A stretch of DNA of 64,000 bases. Origin: Arthrobacter sp. Lineage in GTDB: Bacteria; Actinomycetota; Actinomycetes; Actinomycetales; Micrococcaceae. The notes beneath the pieces are model-generated. The model was given only the letters and a program-made list of their open reading frames with translations, was not told the origin of the DNA and made no database searches. The stretch is taken from contig NZ_JAPSHV010000003.1 of the NCBI RefSeq assembly GCF_031179385.1, positions 1 to 64,000 of the forward strand, given 5' to 3'. How positions within the stretch are numbered: position 1 is the first letter of the stretch; every line of letters begins with the position of its first letter. Below are positions 1 through 8,834 of this stretch, in pieces. A program made the translations under genes and the position numbers.

Positions 1-35
1 AATGGGCCAGTTCCTCCTGATTGAGGGAGACTCCC

Positions 36-371
36 ATGGATCACAAGCTTCGTATTCTGGTTCGACTGGACATCGACCGCAATTCGGCAGTTCTTGCCGT
101 CACCGGTTGCCTCACCACGGAAAGCTATCGGGCCTTGCTTCCCGTCATCCGACGTGCCAACGCACTGGTGGACGGCGTGGCCGTGATCGTGGATCTGCGC
201 AATGCCATCCACGTTGACGCAGCAGCGGCAGAAGCACTCAACGACAGCATTCGGCTGGAACATCACCACCACGAACTTGGTGCTGTCACGTTGCAGCTTC
301 CCGATATGTACCCAGCATGCGGGCTACTGGCGAGCCTGCCCCCCGTACCGCGTCTGATTGCTGCGTCATGA
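36..371 (+). CDS. STAS-domain-like protein (putative anti-sigma factor antagonist-like)
   Basis: ORF track; start taken at MDHKLRIL; beta/alpha pattern with VIVDLRNAIHVDAAAAEAL resembling a STAS core; ATGA overlap with next ORF. Confidence 0.6.
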   Translation: MDHKLRILVRLDIDRNSAVLAVTGCLTTESYRALLPVIRRANALVDGVAVIVDLRNAIHVDAAAAEALNDSIRLEHHHHELGAVTLQLPDMYPACGLLASLPPVPRLIAAS

Positions 372-601
372 CCCGCGCACAAGGCACCGGCGCCTTGGGC
401 TTGACGGCCGATGACCTCCCACCAGCCAAGGCGGGGATAGCAGCTTTGAGCACGAGACAGCTCAAACGCATGTGCGACGAGTACTTCAGCTTGCTCGACC
501 AGGTGAATCCTCCGGAATGCCTCCTGGCCGACTATGGAGACGCCTGTGATGAGCTGGCACAGCGGCTCACCCTGAAACGAAATGCCCGCACTACCCTCTA
601 G
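368..601 (+). CDS. hypothetical protein
   Basis: ORF restarts at ATG overlapping the upstream stop (ATGA coupling); MTRAQGTGALGL... Confidence 0.5.
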   Translation: MTRAQGTGALGLTADDLPPAKAGIAALSTRQLKRMCDEYFSLLDQVNPPECLLADYGDACDELAQRLTLKRNARTTL

Positions 602-684
602 ATTCGCCGCCCCGCTGATCTTGACCCCTGTGGGTTATCCGTCTCGGCCCTGGAGCCATCACAATCGTCGCACCTGGAGACAAC

Positions 685-900
685 ATGTTCATTGAGAATC
701 GTCAATCAACGCACACGGGCCTGAGCCTTCCACACTACGACCAGGAGGGGTACGTCGCACGAGGCTGGCGCACACAACAGCTTGCCGGAATTTCAGAAGG
801 CCTACTGGGGCTCAATATAGCCACCGGCCCAGCCGAGGAGCTCGACAGGGAAACAGAGGATGATCGTTGCCTAACCACCGATATCAGTCCCACCGACTAG
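685..900 (+). CDS. hypothetical small protein
   Basis: 71-aa ORF, plausible start after GGAGACAAC; no recognised domain. Confidence 0.3.
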   Translation: MFIENRQSTHTGLSLPHYDQEGYVARGWRTQQLAGISEGLLGLNIATGPAEELDRETEDDRCLTTDISPTD

Positions 901-1118
901 CACGTGCCGTCGGAACCGACTGGTCCTTCTGGACAGCTTTCGGTGCAGGGCTCGGTCTGGGTACCTGCACATCAACGCGGATCGGAGCGATGACTTCGGT
1001 TCCAGGCACAAACGGAACGGGTTCGCTTCTGCCGCTCGAATGACACACAGTTCCGCCCGAGCACACGGGCGACGTGGCGTGATTCAAACTCAAACACGGC
1101 CCTACGCGGAAACGAAGA

Positions 1119-1157
1119 AACCCCGCAGTCCTAGTAAACACTGGGAACTGCGGGGTT
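1119..1157 (-). terminator. intrinsic terminator-like hairpin downstream of tRNA cluster
   Basis: AACCCCGCAGT / ACTGCGGGGTT 11-bp inverted repeat directly 3' (minus) of tRNA-Phe. Confidence 0.7.
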
Positions 1158-1162
1158 CTAGC

Positions 1163-1238
1163 TGGTGGCTCCGACCGGCGTCGATCCGGTGACCTTTCGA
1201 TTTTCAGTCGAACGCTCTACCAACTGAGCTACAGAGCC
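1163..1238 (-). tRNA. tRNA-Phe (GAA)
   Basis: Reverse complement GGCTCTGTAGCTCAGTTGGTAGAGC...GACTGAAAATC...GGTCGGAGCCACCA; anticodon GAA; encoded CCA. Confidence 0.95.
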
Positions 1239-1294
1239 TTGCAACCACCTGACGATGATCACCGTCGACGTCCGGATTTCTCCGACCATCTCAG

Positions 1295-1368
1295 CGACCC
1301 TGACGGGACTTGAACCCGCGACCTCCGCCGTGACAGGGCGGCGCGCTAACCAACTGCGCTACAGGGCC
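1295..1368 (-). tRNA. tRNA-Asp (GTC)
   Basis: Reverse complement GGCCCTGTAGCGCAGTTGGTTAGCGC...CCTGTCACGG...GGGTTCAAGTCCCGTCAGGGTC; anticodon GTC. Confidence 0.95.
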
Positions 1369-1432
1369 TTGCGATTTTGCAAGAGTTTCATCCTACCAGC
1401 ACCGTGACGGTGCTTAGGACCACTCCCTTGCG

Positions 1433-1505
1433 TACCCCCAACGGGATTCGAACCCGTGCCGCCGCCGTGAAAGGGCGGTGTCCTAGGCCGCTAGACGATG
1501 GGGGC
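1433..1505 (-). tRNA. tRNA-Glu (TTC)
   Basis: Reverse complement GCCCCCATCGTCTAGCGGCC...CCCTTTCACGG...GGGTTCGAATCCCGTTGGGGGT; anticodon TTC. Confidence 0.95.
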
Positions 1506-1634
1506 CAGGACCACACAAGTGCTTTACTCCTCGTTGTGGACCTCTAAAACTATAGGGCCTCGATCTCGATTACACAAAACCGGCTCTCACGCGCCGGAAA
1601 GTAACGTCCGGGCTACGGCAGTAGAGTTTCCTGC

Positions 1635-2006
1635 GTGCCCATTGACATGAGCCTCGAGGACTTCGAATCAGCCGTCGACGACGCCATCGACCAGATCCCC
1701 GACAGGTTGGCGCGGGCCATGAATAACGTCGCGATCTTCGTCAAGGAGGAGTTTGAGCCGGGGCCCGGTGAAGAACCTGACCCTGACCTGCTCGGACTTT
1801 ACGAGGGAACTCCATTGACCGAGCGGGACTCGTGGTGGGACGCCGGGTCCCTGCCGGACCGGATCAGCATCTTTCGTCAACCGCTCCTGCGCATGTGCGA
1901 AAGCCGGGAGGAGCTGGTGGAAGAAATCCTCGTTACGGTGATCCATGAGGTGGCGCACCACTTCGGAATCGACGACGAACGCCTTCACGAGCTCGGCTGG
2001 GGGTAA
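1635..2006 (+). CDS. metallopeptidase family protein (zincin-like)
   Basis: VTVIHEVAHHFGIDDERLHELGWG carries an HExxH motif; actinobacterial small metallopeptidase-like length. Confidence 0.85.
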   Translation: MPIDMSLEDFESAVDDAIDQIPDRLARAMNNVAIFVKEEFEPGPGEEPDPDLLGLYEGTPLTERDSWWDAGSLPDRISIFRQPLLRMCESREELVEEILVTVIHEVAHHFGIDDERLHELGWG

Positions 2007-2043
2007 CCTGACCCTGCGCCAGATGGGGCTTCATACTTGTCAT

Positions 2044-2961
2044 ATGGGCGCACATACTCACGGGCACGCCGTCACAGCGACCGGCAAGCACCGCAAATCG
2101 CTGGTCCTGGTTGTTGCGATCACGCTCGCCGTCGTCGTTATCCAGGTGATCGGTGCGGCACTGTCTGGCTCGCTGGCCCTCCTTGCCGATGCGGGCCACA
2201 TGCTTTCCGACGCCGCCGGCGTCTTCATCGCGCTGCTGGCTTCGTGGATCGCGGCGCGTCCCGCCACTGCTCGAAGCACTTACGGATACCAGCGGGCGGA
2301 GGTCCTGGCCGCCCTGGCGAACGCCATCATCCTGGTGGTAATCGCCGTCGTTATCACCATTGAGGCGATTCGCAGGCTGGGTGACGTGACAGAGGTTCGG
2401 ACGGACATCATGCTCGTCGCCGCGGTCCTGGGCGGGGCAGCGAACCTGGTATGCCTGCTGATACTCCATGGCGGCCACAAGGAAAGCCTCAACATTCGAG
2501 GTGCCTACCTGGAGGTGCTGGGCGACCTGCTCGGCTCCATCGCCGTGGTGGTCGCCGCCGTCGTGATTGCGATGACGGGATTTCAGCAGGCGGATGCCAT
2601 CGCTTCGATCCTCATCGCGCTCATGATCCTGCCGCGGGCGTGGAGCTTGTTAAGCGACGTGATCAACGTCCTTCTGGAATCAGCACCGAAGGGCGTCGAC
2701 CCGGCAACGATCCGCGAACACATCTTGAAGGTAGAGGGCGTGGTTGATGCCCATGACATCCACGCCTGGACCATCACTTCCGGCGTGCCGGTGTTTTCGG
2801 CGCATGTCGTCGTGGATTCGGAGAGCCTGAATGCGGAAGGGGTGGACCGAATGCTGGACCGCCTCGCGCATTGCCTGAGCAATCACTTCGACACTGAGCA
2901 CTGCACGTTTCAGGTCGAACCGCTTGAGCATGCGGTCCATGAGAGTCATCAGCACGCCTGA
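2044..2961 (+). CDS. cation diffusion facilitator (CzcD/ZitB-type) transporter
   Basis: His-rich N-terminus MGAHTHGHAVT, SLALLADAGHMLSDAAGVFIALLASW motif typical of CDF; start chosen at 2044 (2023 also possible). Confidence 0.92.
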   Translation: MGAHTHGHAVTATGKHRKSLVLVVAITLAVVVIQVIGAALSGSLALLADAGHMLSDAAGVFIALLASWIAARPATARSTYGYQRAEVLAALANAIILVVIAVVITIEAIRRLGDVTEVRTDIMLVAAVLGGAANLVCLLILHGGHKESLNIRGAYLEVLGDLLGSIAVVVAAVVIAMTGFQQADAIASILIALMILPRAWSLLSDVINVLLESAPKGVDPATIREHILKVEGVVDAHDIHAWTITSGVPVFSAHVVVDSESLNAEGVDRMLDRLAHCLSNHFDTEHCTFQVEPLEHAVHESHQHA

Positions 2962-3109
2962 ATCCTCCCGATCCACCGGCGCGACACGCCATGCCAAGTT
3001 CTCGATAATGGTGCTGTTGTTACTTAAGCTACTCGTGTGCCTAATGTTGCCAATGTGACGATTGGGCCATACCCTCGGATGTGTTTGGATGTCGTCCGAG
3101 GATCGAGTC

Positions 3110-4564
3110 ATGCTGCCAACCTTCCCTGCACGCAGGTTCCCCGTGCTCGCTGCCGTGCTTTCCGGAGCTCTACTCACCGTCGGGCTGACGCCGTCACCCG
3201 CGGTGGGCGCGCCGGACCTGCCCAGTGCCAGCGAGATCTCTGCGGCGAAGGACAACACTGCCCGGACCTCCCAGCTGGTCGACGAGATCGAGGCAATCCT
3301 TGAGACCGCTGCGACAGAACTGCAGGACGCGCAGGTTGAGGCGATGAAATCCCAGGGCGCGTACATCGACGCACTGGCCGAACTGGATGAACGCCGCGCC
3401 GCCGCAGAGCGACTCTCCGCGCAGACGCAGCAGGCAGAAGACGCGTACCGCGCGGCAACCACGGAGCTCGGGGAACTGGCGGCGGACATCTATCGCGCCG
3501 GGGGCATCATGCCGGACAGCAGCCTCCTCGCCTTCGCCCAGGATCCCCGAAACATCATGTACCAGGCATCAACGGTGGAAGGCATGGCGGCTTCGCAATC
3601 CCGAACTGTCAACCAGGCCGAAACCGCCGCGAGTTCGCTCGAGTCCCTGCGCGCCGACGCGAGAGAAGCCCAAACAGCCGCCGCCGACGCGGCCGAAGAG
3701 GCCACCCGCGCAGGTGCGGCTACCGAATCCGCCATGGCGGCAGCCGCCAGCCTGGTCGAACAAAAGCAGGCAGAGCGGGAAACCCTCGTTGCCCAGTTGG
3801 CACAGTTGCGCGACACCACTGCAGCCCTGGAGGAGCAGCGGATCGCGGGCCTCGAACAGGAACGCCGCGAAGCTGAACTTGCGCGTGTCCTCGCCGCATC
3901 CGCCGAGGTCACCCGGGCAGCTTCCACCGGGCAGTCAGCAACGCCTGCACAGTCTGCACAGACTACTCCGGAGACTCCCGCCGCACCGGCGCCGGCTCCC
4001 TCGCCACTTCCCGCACCGGCGCCAGAGCCCGTGCAGCCGCCCACCGCACAGCGCCCTGTTCCGGCCCCGCGCCCGACAACACCTGTACCCCCACCGGCAC
4101 CTGCTCCGGTGGCGCCCGCACCTGCTCCGGTGGCTCCTCAGCCGACTCCGCCGCCCTCACCGGTTCCGGCACCTCCAGCGACCAATCCGGGCGGCGTGGC
4201 CGCAGCCGTCAATTACGCCCGTGCGCGAGTCGGTGCACCCTACTTCTATCAGTGGGGCGGGAACGGCCCCCGGGGCTACGACTGCTCCGGTCTGGTTCAG
4301 CAGGCCTTCGCCGCAGGCGGTATCTCGCTACCGCGGACAGCTTCTGCTCAGTTCTACGCTGCCCGCACCCACGTTCCGCTCTCCCAGGTGCAGTTCGGGG
4401 ACCTGGTCTTCTGGGGGGAAGGTGCCGGAATCTGGCACGTTGCGATCTACGTCGGCAACAACACGGTCGTGAACGCCCTCAATCCCTCTCAGGGCATCCT
4501 CGAAGTGAACCTGGCGAACATGAGCGGAATGGGCGCGCTCAATCCGATGGCTGCCCGATTCTAG
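3110..4564 (+). CDS. NlpC/P60 peptidoglycan endopeptidase (RipA/CwlO-like) with coiled coil and Pro-rich linker
   Basis: Signal peptide, long coiled coil, PAPAP linker, C-terminal YDCSGLVQQAF...SLPRTASAQ...WHVAIYVGN. Confidence 0.92.
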   Translation: MLPTFPARRFPVLAAVLSGALLTVGLTPSPAVGAPDLPSASEISAAKDNTARTSQLVDEIEAILETAATELQDAQVEAMKSQGAYIDALAELDERRAAAERLSAQTQQAEDAYRAATTELGELAADIYRAGGIMPDSSLLAFAQDPRNIMYQASTVEGMAASQSRTVNQAETAASSLESLRADAREAQTAAADAAEEATRAGAATESAMAAAASLVEQKQAERETLVAQLAQLRDTTAALEEQRIAGLEQERREAELARVLAASAEVTRAASTGQSATPAQSAQTTPETPAAPAPAPSPLPAPAPEPVQPPTAQRPVPAPRPTTPVPPPAPAPVAPAPAPVAPQPTPPPSPVPAPPATNPGGVAAAVNYARARVGAPYFYQWGGNGPRGYDCSGLVQQAFAAGGISLPRTASAQFYAARTHVPLSQVQFGDLVFWGEGAGIWHVAIYVGNNTVVNALNPSQGILEVNLANMSGMGALNPMAARF

Positions 4565-4577
4565 GCGCCACCCGGTC

Positions 4578-5594
4578 CTAGGCGGCCATTGGTCCGAACC
4601 TGGCGCGGTCCGCCAGCCGTGGGTCCTCGCGGTCAGGAACCACAAGCACCGGGCCCTTCGCATGATGCAGCACGCCCTGGCTGGTGGAGCCCAGCAACAT
4701 GCCGGCGAATCCACCGCGCCCCCGGGTTCCCAGCACAACCAGCTCGGCCGTGCGTGACGCTTCGATCAGTATCTCAACGGGCGGACCGTCCAGCAGTTCG
4801 ATCGAAATCTCCAACCGGGGAAAGTGGCTCTGCAGCCATGCCTTTCCGGCGTTCAGCTGAACCATGATCTCGCTATGGAGCGCGTCCCGGTCGACCGGAG
4901 TCGGCATCCATGCGAGCGAGCCGGTGAACGGCGGCAGCGAACACACCACTCGCAACGGCAGTCCGCGGGACTCCGCCTGCTCAGCCGCGAGCAGCGACGC
5001 CATCCGTGCCTGTTCCGAGCCGTCGACGCCCACCACGACGACCTTTTCGACGTCCTCCGCCTTGGGGCAGGGCTCTCCCTTCGTCCTCGGCGCCGACACC
5101 CCGGCCTCGTTCAAACGGGGAGCGCAAAAGAGCGGCACGACGACGGTCGGACACTTCGCGTGCGCGGGAAGCGCTGAGCTGACTGATCCAAGCAGCCGGC
5201 CCACGAAGCCTCCCCGTCCACGTGACCCGACCACCATCAGTTCGGCCTCCTCGGAGAGCTCAAGAAGCACCCCTGCGGCGTCCCCGCTCTCCACGCGCGG
5301 CACTATCTCAATGTCGTGGCGACTGGCGAGCCTGCCGATGGACTGGTCCAGAACCGACTGAGCACCCTCCCGGATAACCGTGTCGTCCACGGTTGCGTAC
5401 CCTGCATCCATACTCGACGCCGCGAACACCGGTACCGTGTATGCCGTCACTACGTGCAGCGGCGACCGGCGGCGTTTGGCCTCGTGTGCTGCCCATACAA
5501 GGGCACACATGCTCTGGTCAGAACCGTCCACACCAACAACTATTCCGCGCCCCTGTGAATGCCTTGGCGCGCCCGGCTCGTGAGTCTCAAACAT
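4578..5594 (-). CDS. tandem-domain universal stress protein (UspA family)
   Basis: Two copies of VVGVDGSxxS...ELxVxGxRGRGGFxGxLLGSxSxxxxHxAKxPxxVVP; start at MFETHEPG. Confidence 0.93.
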   Translation of the reverse strand: MFETHEPGAPRHSQGRGIVVGVDGSDQSMCALVWAAHEAKRRRSPLHVVTAYTVPVFAASSMDAGYATVDDTVIREGAQSVLDQSIGRLASRHDIEIVPRVESGDAAGVLLELSEEAELMVVGSRGRGGFVGRLLGSVSSALPAHAKCPTVVVPLFCAPRLNEAGVSAPRTKGEPCPKAEDVEKVVVVGVDGSEQARMASLLAAEQAESRGLPLRVVCSLPPFTGSLAWMPTPVDRDALHSEIMVQLNAGKAWLQSHFPRLEISIELLDGPPVEILIEASRTAELVVLGTRGRGGFAGMLLGSTSQGVLHHAKGPVLVVPDREDPRLADRARFGPMAA

Positions 5595-5858
5595 GTCCCG
5601 CCTCCTTGCGGTTGAACCGTTACTGACACCTTTGCTCAGCCGTCGAGTTATTTCTAGCCTACTCACCAGTAGGGGGTCTATTCAGCGCCCAAAAAGTTAT
5701 ATAGGCTTCGAGAATCGTTATCGGGCGGATGGTCTCCCTTGGGGTTCCCGCCCGCTTTAAGTGCGCTTGGTTGACCCGTTCGCAGCCAAGTGTCCGCACA
5801 GCCCGGAAGAGGCGCCGGGCTGTGCGGAGTTCTCCTTCCCCTCAGGAGGTTTTCATCG

Positions 5859-6548
5859 ATGGTGCCGGAACCCGCCACCCGCGCGGCCGCAGAGTCTTCC
5901 GCGCCTGCCGCGGCAGAGATGACAACCACAGTGGTGATCGGTTCCGGACTGTCGGGTCTTGCCGTCGCCAGCGAGCTGAGTCGCCGCGGAGTCAAGTCCA
6001 TCGTCGTTGAAAGCATGGAGTGCCTGAATTCGGGTGCCAATCGGACCGTCATGACGGACTCGGTGTCGCTCTCAGAGCGCACTGAGCTATTGCGCCTGCT
6101 GCGCTGTTATGCGTCCAGCCACTCGCTGGACATCCGGCAGGAGACGGTGGCGGAGGGCCTGTGCATGGTGGGCTATTCGCAACTGCTCCCGGCGCCCGTG
6201 CTCGGCTCCAAGAAGTGGGCTGTCCAGACCCGGAACGGCGTACTCCTCGCAGACCACGTGGTTCTGACGAAGTATCCCCAGAACCAGCTGCGGCGGTTCG
6301 TCCAGTCCCTCGGCCTGGCCGTGGGGATAGACATCAAGGCCGCCCTCCGCGCCATCGGGCTGTACCTTATCGGCGTAGGCGAGGTGCTAACGCCTACAAC
6401 ACGGGAGATAGTCCGGCAGGCCAAGGTCATCAGCGACTCGATCGTCTCGAAGGGCGCACTGGCCGCCCAGCTGGTCCAGCCCGTGAAGGCCTCTGTCCTG
6501 GCGGCCGGCCTTCCGCGCCCCGGACAGCCACCGGCCCTTAGCGCCTAA
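5859..6548 (+). CDS. short FAD/NAD(P)-binding Rossmann protein (orphan oxidoreductase-like)
   Basis: AGGAGG RBS at ~5844; MTTTVVIGSGLSGLAVASELSRRGVKSIVVE dinucleotide-binding motif; no recognisable substrate domain. Confidence 0.7.
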   Translation: MVPEPATRAAAESSAPAAAEMTTTVVIGSGLSGLAVASELSRRGVKSIVVESMECLNSGANRTVMTDSVSLSERTELLRLLRCYASSHSLDIRQETVAEGLCMVGYSQLLPAPVLGSKKWAVQTRNGVLLADHVVLTKYPQNQLRRFVQSLGLAVGIDIKAALRAIGLYLIGVGEVLTPTTREIVRQAKVISDSIVSKGALAAQLVQPVKASVLAAGLPRPGQPPALSA

Positions 6549-6553
6549 GCCCG

Positions 6554-7213
6554 TTATCCCGCGTCGTTATTGCCCTGCTTGAGGCGGCGCCGGGCTCCCA
6601 GCGCCAGAACTGTGGCGAGAGCAATCAACACCGCGATCATCAGGATGACGGCCCAGGACACGCCTGAGTCCGCTGCGGGCTCCTGATCGAGTGCGCCCGG
6701 CTCGGCGGTTTCGATGGGACCGGACGTACCTGCCGATGCCCCCGGCGTTACCGAAGTAGCAGGGGAATCAGCACTGCCGCCGCCTGCGGCCGTGAACTCG
6801 AACGTCCCCTCGATGGGGTGCGAGTCGGAAGAAACCACACGCCAGTTCACCGTGTACGTACCGGCCGGGGCTCCATCCCGCAGTGCCTGGGTGGCCACCG
6901 TGTCCGTAATGGACACCTCGCCCTCGGCCCAGTCCTCGCCTGCCTCGTCAAGCACCTGCACTTCTGAACCGATCGTCGCCGGCACGTTACTGAACGTGAG
7001 CTCGATCATCTCGGGAGCGGCATCGAGCGTCGCGCCCGCCTCCGGGTTCGATGAGCTCAACTCGTCATGGGCGGTTGCCCCGTTCGCGGTGCCAAGGACC
7101 AGTGCCAGCGCCATCATCAACGCGCTCACCAGCAGAACGGCTATGCGCTGGACGGAATGTGCCCCCGGGAGCGCCGACGGGCTTGCTGCAACTACTGAGG
7201 AATGCTGCTTCAT
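6554..7213 (-). CDS. CopC-domain copper resistance protein
   Basis: Signal peptide, HDELSSSNPEAGATLDAAPEMIELTFS, VVSSDSHPIEGTFEF, C-terminal TM. Confidence 0.92.
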   Translation of the reverse strand: MKQHSSVVAASPSALPGAHSVQRIAVLLVSALMMALALVLGTANGATAHDELSSSNPEAGATLDAAPEMIELTFSNVPATIGSEVQVLDEAGEDWAEGEVSITDTVATQALRDGAPAGTYTVNWRVVSSDSHPIEGTFEFTAAGGGSADSPATSVTPGASAGTSGPIETAEPGALDQEPAADSGVSWAVILMIAVLIALATVLALGARRRLKQGNNDAG

Positions 7214-7304
7214 ACCCCCAGCGTACGGGAGGCGGCTGGCAGGATCCTGAGCCGCTCATTGGATAGACTTTCGAGCGAACTCCCCCACCAGCAGAGGAAT
7301 ACCC

Positions 7305-8756
7305 GTGCCTGCACTGCGTACCGCGATGGACAGCTACTTTCAGGTAACCGCCCGCGGATCAACCTATTCACGAGAGATCAGGGGCGGGCTCGCCACGTTC
7401 TTCGCCATGAGCTACATCGTGGTGCTCAATCCGCTGATCCTTGCCGGAGCTGATGCCAGCGGCGAGAGCCTTGGCATCGAGCGCGTCGCCGCAGTAACCG
7501 CTCTCATAGCGGGTGTGCTGACGATTCTCATGGGCGCCTGGGCAAAGTATCCCTTCGCGCTGGCCACAGGACTGGGCGTCAACGCATTTGTGGCAATTAC
7601 TGTCGCGACCAACCCGGAGCTGACGTGGCCGGAGGTGATGGGACTGGTGATGCTCGCCGGCCTCACCATGCTGGTTCTGGTGCTCACCGGCTTCCGTACT
7701 GCGGTTTTCAACGCGGTTCCCGAAAGCCTCAAGACGGCCATCGTCGTCGGGATCGGGCTCTTCATCGCCCTCATCGGTCTGGTGAATGCCGGCTTCGTCC
7801 GACGAATTCCTGACGTTGCACAGACCACCGTCCCGGTCGGGCTGGGTTTCGATGGGGTACTCCTCGGTTGGCCTACGCTCGTCTTTGTTTTCGGCCTGAT
7901 TCTCACCATCGCACTGGTAGTCCGGAAGGTCCGCGGCGGCATTTTGATCGGCGTCATCGCGTCCACCATCCTTGCCGTCATCATCGAGGCTGTGGCCAAC
8001 GTTGGGCCAAGCGTAGGGCCGGAGGGCGCCAATCCGCAGGGCTGGTCGCTGGTGGTGCCTGAACTGCCCTCCGGATCCTGGGTAGGCATCCCCGACCTCA
8101 GCCTCGTGGGTAGCGTCAGCGTCTTCGGTGCGTTCGGCACCCTGGGAGCAACAGCTGCCCTGCTGCTGACGTTCACCATCCTGCTGAGCATCTTCTTCGA
8201 CGCCATGGGCACGATGGTGGGTCTGGCCAACGAAGCGAAGCTCGTTGACAGGCAGGGCAACATTCCAGGCGTTGACCGCGTTCTAATCGTGGACGCACTT
8301 GGAGCCGTGGCCGGCGGCGCGGGCTCTGTGTCGTCGAATCAGATCTATGTTGAATCGGGCGCCGGCATCGGTGAAGGAGCACGTACCGGTATCGCCAACA
8401 TCGTGACTGGGCTGCTGTTCCTGGTGGCGATGTTCTTCACACCGCTGATCTCGCTGGTCCCGTTCGAGGCCGTTGCTCCTGCCCTCGTCATCGTCGGTTT
8501 CATGATGGTGTCCCAGGTGGGCAGGATCGACTGGCAAGACTGGGGTATCGCCATCCCGGCGTTCCTCACCTTCACGTTGATGCCATTCACATACTCCATC
8601 GCCAACGGGCTCGGTGCAGGCTTCGTCGCTTATGTGCTGGTGCGCACATTCCAGGGCAGGGCGAAGGAAATCCACCCGCTCATGTGGGCCGTCGCTGGCG
8701 CGTTCGTCATCTTCTTCGGGATCGGACCCATCGAGCAACTGCTCGGCGTCGGCTAG
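7305..8756 (+). CDS. NCS2 family permease (guanine/hypoxanthine type)
   Basis: TYSREIRGGLATFFAMSYIVVLNPLIL, LGVNAFVAITVA, FFDAMGTMVGLA; multi-TM. Confidence 0.93.
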   Translation: MPALRTAMDSYFQVTARGSTYSREIRGGLATFFAMSYIVVLNPLILAGADASGESLGIERVAAVTALIAGVLTILMGAWAKYPFALATGLGVNAFVAITVATNPELTWPEVMGLVMLAGLTMLVLVLTGFRTAVFNAVPESLKTAIVVGIGLFIALIGLVNAGFVRRIPDVAQTTVPVGLGFDGVLLGWPTLVFVFGLILTIALVVRKVRGGILIGVIASTILAVIIEAVANVGPSVGPEGANPQGWSLVVPELPSGSWVGIPDLSLVGSVSVFGAFGTLGATAALLLTFTILLSIFFDAMGTMVGLANEAKLVDRQGNIPGVDRVLIVDALGAVAGGAGSVSSNQIYVESGAGIGEGARTGIANIVTGLLFLVAMFFTPLISLVPFEAVAPALVIVGFMMVSQVGRIDWQDWGIAIPAFLTFTLMPFTYSIANGLGAGFVAYVLVRTFQGRAKEIHPLMWAVAGAFVIFFGIGPIEQLLGVG

Positions 8757-8767
8757 CCAACACCGAA

Positions 8768-8817
8768 TTGGCAGGACACGCCCCGAGTGCGGGAGCAAAC
8801 GGGGTGTGTCCTGCCAA
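8768..8817. terminator. bidirectional hairpin between convergent genes
   Basis: TTGGCAGGACACGCCCCG ... CGGGGTGTGTCCTGCCAA, 18-bp stem with one G.U, 14-nt loop. Confidence 0.75.
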
Positions 8818-8834
8818 CTCACGGCGAAGACCGG

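Noticed and set aside
1163-1505. tRNA cluster as a possible integration site
   Set aside because: No integrase, attachment-site repeat or composition shift seen beside Glu-Asp-Phe or beside tRNA-Lys at 36550.
2962-3109. Possible ydaO/c-di-AMP riboswitch upstream of the NlpC/P60 gene
   Set aside because: I could not see the conserved ydaO core sequences; context alone (cell-wall hydrolase, disA in the window) is not enough.
4102-4140. Direct repeat GCACCTGCTCCGGTGGC in the NlpC/P60 gene
   Set aside because: Ordinary Pro/Ala-rich linker repetition in a cell-wall hydrolase, no further signal.
3387-4472. 361-aa plus-strand ORF
   Set aside because: Alternative frame within the NlpC/P60 gene; Arg/Pro/Ser-rich shadow.
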